A DNA stretch of 64,000 nt from JANMOK01 sp031415055 (lineage in GTDB: Bacteria > Pseudomonadota > Alphaproteobacteria > Rhodobacterales > Rhodobacteraceae): the NCBI GenBank assembly GCA_031415055.1, contig JANOQZ010000021.1:124001-188000 (forward strand), read 5' to 3'. The notes beneath the pieces were generated by a model. That model ran no database searches. It saw only the letters and a program-made list of their open reading frames with translations, and was not told the origin of the DNA. Each line of letters begins with the position of its first letter. Position 1 is the first letter of the stretch. Shown in pieces: positions 9,236 to 18,256 of this stretch. Position numbers and translations under genes: made by a program.

Positions 9236-10063
9236 TTGGAACGAATTAGGGACGCTATTCAAAAAGCCCGCCGCGCTCGCGAAGGCGACGACGATTTCGT
9301 CGATGAAGCTGCCGTTCCCGAGCGTCGCGGCCCAAAAGTCCGACTGGGGGTAGACGACGCTTGGGCAAATATACTTGAGTTTGTACCCGACCCGCGCCAT
9401 CTGCGCCGCCATCGCGTCATAACCATGACCTGCGATGACCCCGCCTATACGCATTTTGATATCATGCGGACCAAAATCCTCGCCGCGATGAAACAGAATG
9501 GTTGGAAGTCGCTTGCGCTAACGTCGCCCAATCCGCACTGTGGCAAGACCATGGTCTCTGCCAATCTTGCGTTCAGTTTCGCTCGACAAAGCGAACTCAA
9601 AACCATCCTGATTGATGTTGACCTTCGTCGACCGCAAATGGCCAAAACGCTTGGTATCCAACAAGGTCCTTCAATGTCGGCTTTCCTGAGTGGCACAGAT
9701 GATGTCACAGGTCAGTTTGTTCGCTTTGAAAACAACTTGGCAATTGGTGCATCATCCAACCCGCAGCGACAAAGCGCCGAACTTTTAGCCAATTCGCAGA
9801 CTCGCAAGTCCATTGATCTTTTGTGCAAAACTCTTGAACCCGACATTGTCATCTACGATTTGCCACCCATCATGGCGAGCGATGACACGTTGGCCTTCCT
9901 CCCAAACGTGGATTGTTCATTGCTCATCGTCGAGGCGGAACGTTCGACCTTTCGAGAAGTCGATCAAACCGAACAGATCATGGCCGAAAAATCCAACCTT
10001 CTGGGCGTTGTTCTCAACAAATGCCGTTTCACGACGGATAACTATGGCTACTACGACTACTAA
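9236..10063 (+). CDS. CpsD/CapB-type BY-kinase-like ATPase
   Basis: Cytoplasmic partner of the Wzz protein, 275 aa. The start is taken as TTG 9236: the N-terminus MERIRDAIQKARRAR is the usual start of this family, a CGAGGA ribosome site lies 5 bp upstream, and the same frame carries the upstream gene's stop at 9196 with no ATG/GTG between. The P-loop is CGKT near residue 102, preceded by SPNPH rather than the usual glycine-rich run. Walker A' is DVDLRRP near 127 and Walker B VIYDLPP. The C-terminus ends in a tyrosine cluster (YGYYDY), the usual autophosphorylation site. Confidence 0.85.
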   Translation: MERIRDAIQKARRAREGDDDFVDEAAVPERRGPKVRLGVDDAWANILEFVPDPRHLRRHRVITMTCDDPAYTHFDIMRTKILAAMKQNGWKSLALTSPNPHCGKTMVSANLAFSFARQSELKTILIDVDLRRPQMAKTLGIQQGPSMSAFLSGTDDVTGQFVRFENNLAIGASSNPQRQSAELLANSQTRKSIDLLCKTLEPDIVIYDLPPIMASDDTLAFLPNVDCSLLIVEAERSTFREVDQTEQIMAEKSNLLGVVLNKCRFTTDNYGYYDY

Positions 10064-10187
10064 GGGAATCGTCGGCGACATTCTTCAAGTTACCATGTCG
10101 TTTTGCACCGTCCCAACCGTTAACCACTTCCGAATTCCGGCGAATCGTGATGGTGTCCACCAAGATGGATAAGTTGGGTAGGCGGAT

Positions 10188-11855
10188 ATGAATCGTTCCG
10201 GTGGTCAGCTTTTTGTCGCCAGTCTTCTGGAACAAGGCGTCACGACGGCATTTGGCGTCCCCGGCGAAAGCTATCTCGCAATTCTTGATGCTTTGATTGA
10301 CGCGCCAGAAATTCGCCTGATTTCAAACCGGAACGAAAACGGTGCTTCCTTCATGGCCGCAGCTTGGGGCCAACTGACTGGCCGCCCCGGCATTTGCTTT
10401 GTAACTCGCGGCCCCGGAGCTACGAACGCAGCCATTGGCGTGCATACCGCGCAACAGAACTCAACGCCTATGATTCTGTTCGTTGGGCAAATTGCGACGT
10501 CCATGCGCGACCGCGAGGCTTTTCAAGAGGTGGACTATCGCGCGTTTTTTGGCCCGATTGCAAAATGGGTCACCGAAATTGACAGCGCGGAACGTATTCC
10601 GGAAACGATTGCCAGGGCCTTTTCCGTAGCAATGTCTGGACGACCGGGTCCGGTTGTAGTGGCGCTGCCGGAAAACGTCTTGGCCGCAAAAACGAAAGCC
10701 CAACCCAGACCGCAAGTCATCGCCCCGGAACCGGCACCATCACCAGATTCAATTGCGGCCCTCGTGGAAACGCTTTCAGGCGTAAAGCGACCGCTTATCA
10801 TAGTTGGTGGCACCGGTTGGAATGAACAGGGGCGCGATGACTTTCGCCAATTCGTCGAAAATAATCACCTGCCTGTCATCAACGCATTCCGTTTCCACGA
10901 CATCCTTGACAACAATTCTTCCAGCTATTGCGGCGACGGCGGATTGGGCAAGTTCGCGAATGTTAAGCGGTTGCTGGATGAAGCTGACTTGTTGTTTGGT
11001 TTCAATATCCGATGGGGCGAAATTACCACGGATTCGTATTCCAACCCCGATCCGGCACGAGAAACTCGCCCTATCCTGCATTCACATCCTTCTGACAGTG
11101 AGATTGGCAAAATCTATCGCGCCGATGTTCCACTGCATTCCGGGCCAAATACATTGTCGGCAATCTTACAAGACAAGAAAATTGGCAACTGGAAGGATTG
11201 GTCCGATAAAGGCAGACAAGAATTTGAGTCCAGCCGTGTTCCGCCAGCTCAGCCAGGGCCGGTCGATATGGGCAAAATCATCGGTCATTTGCAGTCGATT
11301 CTTCCGGACGATGCAATCCTCACAAATGGCGCGGGAAATTTTGCGGCTTGGCACAGCAAATATTTCCTTTTTGGCAAGAAACATCGGCTGCTTGCGCCGC
11401 AGTCCGGCGCCATGGGTTATGGCTTACCTGCTGCAATCATGGCAAAAATTGCCGGACCAAAACGAACTGTTGTCTGTATCACTGGCGATGGCGATTTTTT
11501 GATGACATGCCATGAACTAAGCACCGCGCAACAAGCGGGCGCTTGCCCGATCGTAATAATCGTCAACAATTCCAGCTACGGCACTATTCGCATGCATCAA
11601 GAAACAACCTTTCCCGGACGCGTTAGTTTTACCGACATCAAGAACCCTGATTTCGTCGCATTGGCAAAGGCATTTGGATTTCACGCAGAACACGTCAAAA
11701 CTACAGATTCATTCGCCCCGGCATTCGCGCGGGCACTTGCGTCGAAAAGCGGTGCCGTCCTCGACCTCATTGTCGACATTGAATCGCTCACACCGCAGAA
11801 AACACTTAGCCAAATTCGAGCTCGGGCTCTTAGCGCTGGCAACGCCAATGGCTGA
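10188..11855 (+). CDS. thiamine-pyrophosphate enzyme, acetolactate synthase family
   Basis: TPP-dependent enzyme of 555 aa with the three-domain acetolactate synthase-like fold. The catalytic glutamate is in SNRNENGASFMA near residue 47, GPGATNA lies near 75-81, and the TPP motif GDGDF...NNSSYG is near 430-460. No regulatory small subunit gene is nearby, and it heads a coupled trio with a uronate dehydrogenase-like and a FOXRED1-like gene. A catabolic or specialised carboligase/decarboxylase is therefore more likely than branched-chain amino-acid synthesis. The exact reaction is not readable from the sequence. Confidence 0.82.
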   Translation: MNRSGGQLFVASLLEQGVTTAFGVPGESYLAILDALIDAPEIRLISNRNENGASFMAAAWGQLTGRPGICFVTRGPGATNAAIGVHTAQQNSTPMILFVGQIATSMRDREAFQEVDYRAFFGPIAKWVTEIDSAERIPETIARAFSVAMSGRPGPVVVALPENVLAAKTKAQPRPQVIAPEPAPSPDSIAALVETLSGVKRPLIIVGGTGWNEQGRDDFRQFVENNHLPVINAFRFHDILDNNSSSYCGDGGLGKFANVKRLLDEADLLFGFNIRWGEITTDSYSNPDPARETRPILHSHPSDSEIGKIYRADVPLHSGPNTLSAILQDKKIGNWKDWSDKGRQEFESSRVPPAQPGPVDMGKIIGHLQSILPDDAILTNGAGNFAAWHSKYFLFGKKHRLLAPQSGAMGYGLPAAIMAKIAGPKRTVVCITGDGDFLMTCHELSTAQQAGACPIVIIVNNSSYGTIRMHQETTFPGRVSFTDIKNPDFVALAKAFGFHAEHVKTTDSFAPAFARALASKSGAVLDLIVDIESLTPQKTLSQIRARALSAGNANG

Positions 11856-12651
11856 ATTTCATCGAATCTTGCTGACCGGGGCGGCGGGAAGCCTTGGCAA
11901 ACATTTGCGAACTGGCCTATCGCATTTGGCTGACACAATTCGACTTGTTGACCGCGAAAATCTAGGTGCCGAAAAGGCCAACGAAGATATCGTGCAAGGT
12001 GATCTCAGCAATTTAAATTTTGTTCTGGAAGCCACCAAAGACTGCGACGCGATTGTCCATTTTGCTGGCACCCCGCGCGAGCAAACCATTGGCGAAATCC
12101 TGTCAGATACGCTTCCGGCATCCTACAATATCTACGAAAGCGCACGCCGCAACGGCGTGGCACGTGTCATTTACGCCAGCTCAATCCATGCGGTTGGCTA
12201 CTATTCGCGCGAGGAAATGCCTGACACGAAATCCCCGCATCGCCCCGACAGTTTGTACGGCATGACCAAATGTTTCACCGAAGATTTGGCTCGGCTGTAT
12301 TGGGACAAGTTCGCCCTAGAAAGCGTCTGCCTGCGCATTTGTTCCTGTTTTCCGGAACCAGCCGACAGGCGGATGTTATGGTCTTGGCTCAGTTTTGCAG
12401 ATTGCGTTCGATTGGTTGAGGCCAGTTTACTGGCCCCTCGCGTTGGGTTTTCAATTCTATACGGAACGTCCTCCAATACAGAGCAAGGTGTTTCAAACGC
12501 AGGCGCCGAGTATATTGGCTACGCGCCGCAGGATAGCGCCGATGGACACCGTGCCCGCGTTCTTTTGGAAACGGAACGAGGTTTGGCACAAGACGGTTCC
12601 GCTCGTTTTGTTGGCGGTTGGTTCACCACGCTAAAGCCCCTAAACGTATGA
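11848..12651 (+). CDS. uronate dehydrogenase-like NAD-dependent SDR
   Basis: Extended short-chain dehydrogenase of 267 aa that resembles bacterial uronate dehydrogenase through its length. It has the Rossmann motif TGAAGSLG near residue 10, D-rich VDRENL, IVHFAGTP, and the catalytic YGMTKCFTEDLARLYWDKF segment (YxxxK near 138-142), followed by RICSCFPEP. The start ATG 11848 overlaps the upstream stop by 8 bp (ATGGCTGA); the frame is open further upstream but that part lies inside the TPP-enzyme gene. It is coupled to the next gene by ATGA. Uronate-to-lactone oxidation is the inferred reaction, while the neighbours do not form a known uronate pathway. Confidence 0.75.
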   Translation: MAEFHRILLTGAAGSLGKHLRTGLSHLADTIRLVDRENLGAEKANEDIVQGDLSNLNFVLEATKDCDAIVHFAGTPREQTIGEILSDTLPASYNIYESARRNGVARVIYASSIHAVGYYSREEMPDTKSPHRPDSLYGMTKCFTEDLARLYWDKFALESVCLRICSCFPEPADRRMLWSWLSFADCVRLVEASLLAPRVGFSILYGTSSNTEQGVSNAGAEYIGYAPQDSADGHRARVLLETERGLAQDGSARFVGGWFTTLKPLNV

Positions 12652-13826
12652 CCGCAATCCCGGCGACCTGCGACGTGCTGATCTGCGGCGGTGCAGTGAT
12701 GGGCAGTGCCATTGCTTGGTTTTTGTCACGAGATCCGGATTTTAACAGCACAATTCTAGTGGTTGAGCGTGACCCCAGTTATGCAAAAGCAGCAACGGCA
12801 CTATCTGCTGCAGGCATTCGTCAACAATTTTCCAACCCGACCAATATCCAGATGAGCCTATTTGGTGCGGATTTTCTCAAAAACGCAACTGCGACATTTG
12901 GCACCGACATGCAATTTACGCCGAATGGTTACCTTTATCTTGCCGCAAGCGACCAACAAGAACGCATTCTTCGCGCCAATCACGCTACCCAGACAAGTCT
13001 AGGCGCACCGATTGTCTTACTTGCGTCCAATGAATTGTCCACCAAATTTCCGCATTTGAACGTAAATGACATCCGCCTCGCCGCGCTTGGTCAAGGGGCC
13101 GAAGGTTGGTTCGACAGCATGGGTCTGTTGTCTGCATTCAAACGCGGTGCGATTGGAAACGGTGTTCAATATGTCAAAGCGCAGGTCACGGCTGTCAGCC
13201 TGAAAAAATCCAAAGTTGTCGGCGTTACTTTTGCGGATGGTCACAACATTGCATGTAAGTATTTCGTCAATTGCGCTGGCACCCGCGCCACCGCAATTGC
13301 CGAAATGGCCGGTTTGAAGCTGCCCATTGAACCAAGGAAACGCACCAATTTCCTGTTTTCTTGCGCGTCGCCGGCCAGTGGAAAACTACCCTTGATGATT
13401 GACCCCACCGGAGTCTGGTGCCGCCCCGAAGGGGCGCACTTCCTTGCCGGTTGCAATCCAACGGAAGACCCAGCCGTTGATCCCGACGACTTTGAGCCCA
13501 ATTTCAGAGAATTCGACGATATTATTTGGCCGACGCTGGCTCACCGCTCGTCGGCTTTCGAAGCCATTCGACTGCAACGCTTTTGGGCGGGCCACTATGA
13601 CTACAACACGCTCGATCAGAACGCGATCATCGGACCGCATCCGGAAATTTCCAATTTTTTGTTTGCCAATGGTTTTTCCGGCCATGGGTTGCAGCACGCG
13701 CCTGCCATCGGTCGCGGATTGGCGGAATGGATCACCCACGGCAAATTTCAAACCCTTGATTTAAGCGACTTGAGCTATCAACGGGTCATTGCCAACCGCC
13801 CCTATTTGGAACGCAATGTGATCTGA
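12648..13826 (+). CDS. FAD-dependent oxidoreductase, DAO family, FOXRED1-like
   Basis: FAD-binding oxidoreductase of 392 aa. The dinucleotide-binding motif GGAVMGSAIAWFLS lies near residues 12-25, a glutamate at the end of strand 2 (VVERDPSYA) follows, and then the segment AAGIRQQFSNPTNIQMSLF typical of FOXRED1-like and sarcosine oxidase-like members. A C-terminal GFSGHGLQHAPAIGRGLAEW block closes the FAD site. ATG 12648 overlaps the upstream stop by 4 bp. The substrate is likely an N-methyl or secondary amine or alpha-amino/hydroxy acid, but this is inference. Confidence 0.85.
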   Translation: MTAIPATCDVLICGGAVMGSAIAWFLSRDPDFNSTILVVERDPSYAKAATALSAAGIRQQFSNPTNIQMSLFGADFLKNATATFGTDMQFTPNGYLYLAASDQQERILRANHATQTSLGAPIVLLASNELSTKFPHLNVNDIRLAALGQGAEGWFDSMGLLSAFKRGAIGNGVQYVKAQVTAVSLKKSKVVGVTFADGHNIACKYFVNCAGTRATAIAEMAGLKLPIEPRKRTNFLFSCASPASGKLPLMIDPTGVWCRPEGAHFLAGCNPTEDPAVDPDDFEPNFREFDDIIWPTLAHRSSAFEAIRLQRFWAGHYDYNTLDQNAIIGPHPEISNFLFANGFSGHGLQHAPAIGRGLAEWITHGKFQTLDLSDLSYQRVIANRPYLERNVI

Positions 13827-13876
13827 CTATAAGTCGCCAATTGCATTGCTCAAGCACCCGGATGATACAAGCAACC

Positions 13877-14800
13877 ATGATCCGAGTTCTGTTTATCATA
13901 TACATATTTACCAGCGTTGCGAACGCGCAAGAAGGTCTGACGCTGCCTGAAAACGCAGTTTCAACGAGCGATATTGCCGTGGAATTGACCACCTACCAGT
14001 TCCCCAACCACGGCTATGCGCCAGATTCGTCCATGACCATTTCCGTGGAAGGGAATCTTCGCACACAAACCTATAGGTTCGACGACAAAGGTTTCAAAAC
14101 CCTAGCACTGGTTCGACTGTTGCGTGGGCAGATTCGCGTTTTGGGCTATTCGATTATTCTGGATTGCGACCAGAAAACCTGCGGCGGCTTCGACTTCCGC
14201 TTCGGATTTGCCGTAACGGCGGCACCAATGATGGAAGTTGATTTAACCGACTTTCGCTTCATTTCGGCGAAAAAGTTTGGTCCGGAGGGCGACTTCGCCT
14301 TGACGATCCTCGTCAGCAAAACTCCCGCAGCGGGTTATCTTCAACTCGCAGCAATCACGCCGCCAATATTTGACACCCCGGCACCGCCAGTGCCAAAACC
14401 CGCCGCCCCAGAAAACATTGTCGCCGGTTTTCCCGATGTCGACGCGACGCTTGGCCGAGACGGGCACATGGTTCTTGATGGATTGGTTTTTGAATCAGGC
14501 GAAGGCAGCCTTGCTTCTGATCCTACCGGAATCTTGGCGCAAGTCGCCGAATGGCTCAGCGACAACCCCGACATTAGTTTGATTCTGGTCGGTCATTCAG
14601 ACAACGAAGGGTCGCTTGAATCCAACCAGATCGTCTCACAACAACGGGCTGCATCTGTGCGACAGCAATTGATTGACCAGTTCGCTGCAGAGCCAAGCAG
14701 ATTATTCGCCGAAGGCGCCGGTTTCCTCGCCCCACGCGCAACAAATGCAACGCCAGAAGGTAGGGCAACTAATCGTCGCGTCGAAATCGTTGTTCGCTAA
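13877..14800 (+). CDS. OmpA-family outer-membrane/peptidoglycan-associated protein
   Basis: Exported protein of about 307 aa with a Sec signal peptide (hydrophobic VLFIIYIFTSV then ANAQ). A beta-rich N-terminal part of unknown family follows, then a proline-rich linker (about residue 165-180), then a C-terminal OmpA-like domain with LILVGHSDNEGS and a final TNRRVEIVVR, which binds diaminopimelate in peptidoglycan. In-frame ATGs exist at 13841, 13862 and 13877. The last is preferred because it gives the shortest normal signal peptide, but no clear ribosome site decides it. Confidence 0.8.
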   Translation: MIRVLFIIYIFTSVANAQEGLTLPENAVSTSDIAVELTTYQFPNHGYAPDSSMTISVEGNLRTQTYRFDDKGFKTLALVRLLRGQIRVLGYSIILDCDQKTCGGFDFRFGFAVTAAPMMEVDLTDFRFISAKKFGPEGDFALTILVSKTPAAGYLQLAAITPPIFDTPAPPVPKPAAPENIVAGFPDVDATLGRDGHMVLDGLVFESGEGSLASDPTGILAQVAEWLSDNPDISLILVGHSDNEGSLESNQIVSQQRAASVRQQLIDQFAAEPSRLFAEGAGFLAPRATNATPEGRATNRRVEIVVR

Positions 14801-14842
14801 CATTCGATTGCGAAATTGATTGAATCTCCATATGTGTCTTTT

Positions 14843-14855
14843 GTTATAATGTAAC
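14843..14855 (+). promoter_or_regulatory. Zur operator
   Basis: GTTATAATGTAAC lies 12 bp upstream of the zur start. It closely matches the GTTATANTATAAC palindrome reported for alphaproteobacterial Zur proteins (one mismatch in the right arm). Position and match indicate zinc-dependent autorepression of the zur-znuC-znuB operon. Confidence 0.7.
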
Positions 14856-14867
14856 GAAAGCGCACCG

Positions 14868-15314
14868 ATGTCGGAACAATGCATCGCCTGTGAACGGAGT
14901 GAAATGGCTTTGAACAGCCTGACTTCGCATGGTGAGCGGTTGACTGGCTTGCGCCGTGACGTGCTGAACGCCATGCACCATCTAAACCGCCCGGTTGGTG
15001 CCTACGAACTTTTCGATCACCTCAAGGAAAAAGGCCGTGCTTCGGCACCACCAGCCGTTTATCGCGTGCTCGACTACCTTACCGCGCATGATTTGGTGCA
15101 CCGGCTACCAACCCTCAGCGCCTACACTGCCTGCACTGCTAAACCGCATCGACACGATGCAAGTTTCCTGATTTGCCGCGCCTGTAACAATGTCGAAGAA
15201 ATTGATTCGCCCGCTCCGGCAGATGTTATTGCGGCAGCCGACCTGTCTAATTTTAGCCTTGAACATTTCTCTGTTTCGATAACCGGGCTTTGCCGTCGCT
15301 GCGGCCAAAATTGA
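14868..15314 (+). CDS. zur: zinc uptake regulator Zur (Fur family)
   Basis: Zinc-responsive repressor of 148 aa. The N-terminal winged helix includes ERLTGLRRDVLNAM and APPAVYRVLDYL (about residues 24-68). The metal-binding part has HRHDASFLICRACNNVEE (about 95-112) and a C-terminal CRRCGQN, giving the two CxxC pairs of the structural zinc site. A Zur-box-like palindrome lies just upstream. The gene overlaps znuC (TGATG), so the regulator is in the same operon as the transporter it controls. Confidence 0.9.
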   Translation: MSEQCIACERSEMALNSLTSHGERLTGLRRDVLNAMHHLNRPVGAYELFDHLKEKGRASAPPAVYRVLDYLTAHDLVHRLPTLSAYTACTAKPHRHDASFLICRACNNVEEIDSPAPADVIAAADLSNFSLEHFSVSITGLCRRCGQN

Positions 15315-16057
15315 TGCAGCCGTCGCAACTTCTCGAGGTCGTTGGGTTAACGGTCAAGATCGGCGGCCGAACCTTGATTGATAATGTAAGTTTTAGTTTG
15401 CAGCGCGGCGAAATTGTCACCGTTATCGGCCCCAACGGTGGCGGTAAAACTACTCTTTTGCGCGCATTGGTCGGGGCGATGCCAATATCCAGCGGTACAA
15501 TCACCAAGGCCGCTGACCTGAAAATAGGCTATACGCCGCAACGCCTGACGACAGAGCGCTCGATGCCGGTTACCGTTGATCGTTTCTTGGCTTTGGCCGG
15601 TCGTTTTAGTGCAGCATTGCGACTAGAAGCGATGCAGAAGACCGAAATCGCAGTCCGCAAAGACGCGATGATGTCTGATCTCAGTGGTGGCGAAATCCAA
15701 CGTGTGCTGCTTTCACGTGCTTTGTTGCGCAAACCTGATCTTCTTGTTCTCGATGAACCCACGCAAGGTCTGGATCAACCGGGTGAGGAACATTTCTACA
15801 ACCTTCTGTCGCAAATTCGCTCAGCTTCTGGTGTTGCCGTCCTCATGGTCAGCCACGACTTACACGTCGTTATGGCAGGCAGCGATCGGGTAATTTGTCT
15901 CAATGGCCATGTTTGCTGTTCTGGTGCCCCCGAAGCAGTTTCCGTCGACCCGACATATTTAGAACTGTTCGGACGTCGCGCCAGCCTAGCGCTCTACCAG
16001 CACCACCACGACCATAGTCACGACGGGCATGATCATTCTGACCACAGTCATGGATGA
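15314..16057 (+). CDS. znuC: zinc ABC transporter ATP-binding protein
   Basis: ATPase of the ZnuABC high-affinity zinc importer, 247 aa. Walker A is GPNGGGKT (about residue 36), signature LSGGEIQR near 128, Walker B LLVLDEPTQGLDQPGEEH near 150. The C-terminus is a histidine/aspartate-rich tail (about 230-247, eleven His residues), a usual zinc-binding feature of this subgroup. ATG 15314 overlaps the zur stop by one base; the frame is open for eight more codons upstream inside zur. The end overlaps znuB by 8 bp. Confidence 0.93.
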   Translation: MQPSQLLEVVGLTVKIGGRTLIDNVSFSLQRGEIVTVIGPNGGGKTTLLRALVGAMPISSGTITKAADLKIGYTPQRLTTERSMPVTVDRFLALAGRFSAALRLEAMQKTEIAVRKDAMMSDLSGGEIQRVLLSRALLRKPDLLVLDEPTQGLDQPGEEHFYNLLSQIRSASGVAVLMVSHDLHVVMAGSDRVICLNGHVCCSGAPEAVSVDPTYLELFGRRASLALYQHHHDHSHDGHDHSDHSHG

Positions 16058-16838
16058 CTTCATAATTCGCGCTCTACTTGCCGGATTGGCGATTGCGTTA
16101 GCTGCGGCCCCGCTAGGCTGTTTCGTGGTTTGGCGCAAAATGGCCTATTTTGGCGACGCAACCGCGCATTCATCGCTGCTTGGAATTGCCCTTGGTCTAG
16201 CCTTGGCCTTGCCACTGATGCTCGGCGTCGCAATTGTCGCGGCGCTGGTTGCTGGAATTGTCGCATTGGCTGGAACCCGCGACGGGTTCGCGGCCGATAC
16301 AATTCTGGGCGTGTTTTCGCATACAGCTTTGGCGCTTGGCTTAGTCCTTGCAACCATAGTGCCTGATGCCCGCGTCGATCTCCTCGACACGCTGTTGGGC
16401 GACATTCTTGCCGTTACCGAAAGCGACGTCATTGTCATCTGGTGCGGTGCCTTGGCGATTGTTGCCGTTCTATCTTGGCGCTGGCGCAGCCTGCTCAACG
16501 CCACCTTCAGCCCGGAGCTGATGATTGCCGAAGGCGGCTCACAAACAGCAGACAAGCTGGTTCTAACGTTGAGCCTCGCGCTTTTCGTGGCGCTGTCGAT
16601 GCAACTTGTTGGCGTATTGCTGATTACCGCAATGCTGATACTGCCCGCCGCTGCAGCACGGCCCTTGGCGCGAAGCCCCGAAAGCATGGCGACAATTGCA
16701 GCACTGATAGGCGGCGTCTCGGTAGCTATAGGCCTTCAGTCCTCGTGGACTTGGGATAGTCCCGCTGGTCCATCGATTATCCTGGCAACATCGATCATTT
16801 TCATGCTGACAAACTTGGTGCAATTCTTTCGCAGATAG
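16050..16838 (+). CDS. znuB: zinc ABC transporter permease
   Basis: Integral membrane subunit of the zinc importer, 262 aa, ABC-3 family, with about seven to eight hydrophobic segments. Conserved features are WRKMAYFGDATAHSSLLGIALG near residue 30 and LLITAMLILPAAAARPLA near 190. ATG 16050 overlaps the znuC stop. No znuA binding-protein gene is adjacent on either side, so that component must be encoded elsewhere. Confidence 0.93.
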   Translation: MDDFIIRALLAGLAIALAAAPLGCFVVWRKMAYFGDATAHSSLLGIALGLALALPLMLGVAIVAALVAGIVALAGTRDGFAADTILGVFSHTALALGLVLATIVPDARVDLLDTLLGDILAVTESDVIVIWCGALAIVAVLSWRWRSLLNATFSPELMIAEGGSQTADKLVLTLSLALFVALSMQLVGVLLITAMLILPAAAARPLARSPESMATIAALIGGVSVAIGLQSSWTWDSPAGPSIILATSIIFMLTNLVQFFRR

Positions 16839-16841
16839 TCC

Positions 16842-17411
16842 TTACACGCACTGCCCAAGTTGCACTTCATACTCTTGGGCCTTTTCCTCAACTCGCCGTG
16901 CATAGTTTCGAACAAAACTGTCGTTCAAGTGATTGCCCCTAGCAAATCCAGTGTGGCCTTCGTGATAGGCGATATACTGGTTGTAGGCGTCGTCTTTGGC
17001 GATGCCATTACGCTGATAGCTTTGATCCATATACCAGCCGATAAAATCCGCCGAATCCGAGAAATCATCACGGTCAGCGCCACGCCGACCCGTATCGTCG
17101 CGATAGCCGTCCCAAGTGGCATCCAATGCCTGCGAAAAGCCATAGGCCGAAGATTCACGCCCATTGGGAATGAAACCGAACAAATACTCCCGCCTTGTTC
17201 GCGCTTTTGATCGGAACTTGGATTCGTAATAGACCGTCGCCAAAAGCACGTGCGGCGGAACTCCCCAGCGATTTTCGACTGCTTTGGTCGCACGAAACCA
17301 CGCCGGACGCTCCGATTTTATGACGCAGGCATTGTCAATATCGCTCGGTCGGTTGCCATCCGAAGAGCATGACCCCAGAACCAATACCAGTGCAACTGCA
17401 AGATACCGCAT
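16842..17411 (-). CDS. lysozyme/SLT-fold lipoprotein
   Basis: Predicted lipoprotein of 189 aa. The signal peptide ends in the lipobox LGSC (Cys about residue 15). The body resembles a transglycosylase SLT/goose-lysozyme fold: VPPHVLLATVYYESKFRSKA carries the catalytic Glu (near residue 64), then SSAYGFSQALDATW, then a long helix and YIAYHEGHTGFARG near 150. It probably cleaves peptidoglycan at the outer-membrane face. Convergent with znuB, with only 3 bp between the stop codons. Confidence 0.8.
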   Translation of the reverse strand: MRYLAVALVLVLGSCSSDGNRPSDIDNACVIKSERPAWFRATKAVENRWGVPPHVLLATVYYESKFRSKARTRREYLFGFIPNGRESSAYGFSQALDATWDGYRDDTGRRGADRDDFSDSADFIGWYMDQSYQRNGIAKDDAYNQYIAYHEGHTGFARGNHLNDSFVRNYARRVEEKAQEYEVQLGQCV

Positions 17412-17641
17412 CCAACCCGCCTCAAATATTTCTGCTCATAGTTTGTTATTTTGCAGCAAGACTCGCTCAAAACCAATATTTTTGCAAGTGGGGCAGTCTT
17501 CACGATAATTTTGGTTTCGCTGTTTCGGTGAAGATTCCGTGCAACGCGAAACATGCGGCACGAACGAATTGGGTTTCTCGCGTTGTGGCAAAGCGCAACC
17601 TGCCGTATATTGGGCGCAGTGGTTCCAAGGACATGCTTGTT

Positions 17642-17968
17642 ATGCTGCGCGGTTTGGCCAAATTCTCGATCGGCGATGTGGTCCACCACAGAGTGCACCC
17701 CTTTCGCGGTGTGATTTTTGACGTCGATCCGTCATTTAGCAATACCGAGGAATGGTGGCTTTCAATACCCGCAGATCACCGGCCCGCAAAAGACCAGCCG
17801 TTTTACCACCTGCTCGCCGAAAACGACACGTCCTATTACGTCGCCTATGTATCAGAACAGAACCTGGTTTTGGACAACAGCGGCGATCCGGTGGAACACC
17901 CCGAGGTCGCCTCGATGTTCGGGCGTCTGCATGGCAACAAATACGAAAACGCTAGCCAAATGCATTGA
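17642..17968 (+). CDS. hspQ: heat shock protein HspQ
   Basis: HspQ/YccV-like hemimethylated-DNA-binding-type beta-barrel protein of 108 aa, known in enterobacteria as a Lon specificity enhancer. The diagnostic run FSIGDVVHHRVHPFRGVIFD, then WWLSIP, DQPFYHLLAEND and VAYVSEQNLV, covers almost the whole protein. The frame is open far upstream, but family length and the AAGG site at 17627-17630 favour ATG 17642 (ATG 17633 is the alternative). About 230 bp separate it from the divergent lipoprotein gene. Confidence 0.87.
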   Translation: MLRGLAKFSIGDVVHHRVHPFRGVIFDVDPSFSNTEEWWLSIPADHRPAKDQPFYHLLAENDTSYYVAYVSEQNLVLDNSGDPVEHPEVASMFGRLHGNKYENASQMH

Positions 17969-18033
17969 AGGCTTTGGCCAGTCTAAATGCGGCGTACCGT
18001 AGTTTCGTTCGAGATTTTCTGGAAACAGCGAGC

Positions 18034-18079
18034 CCCGGTGCCGATCATTTTGGTGGGGGCTGAAACTCACGGCACCGGG
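18034..18079 (+). repeat. hairpin copy 1 with shared 14-nt loop motif
   Basis: Perfect 10-bp inverted repeat CCCGGTGCCG / CGGCACCGGG enclosing 26 nt that include TTGGTGGGGGCTGA. No T-tract follows, so it is not a simple terminator. The shared loop motif and different stem relative to copy 2 suggest a conserved RNA element or a dispersed palindromic repeat. The strand is assigned arbitrarily from the G-rich loop. Confidence 0.6.
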
Positions 18080-18256
18080 AACAGTTAACAACTGCTGTGG
18101 TTTTGTTATGCTTGTGATTCATGGCCTCAACCCGTCTTAATTGTGGCGAAATTGCGGATTCTTAATTAATTGTAAAGATTCAGCAAATCGGTCCGAACGC
18201 TCTAAAGCGGCGTTGGTCTGCGGCTGACGATGTGGGGTGATCGTTACAAACTGAGG

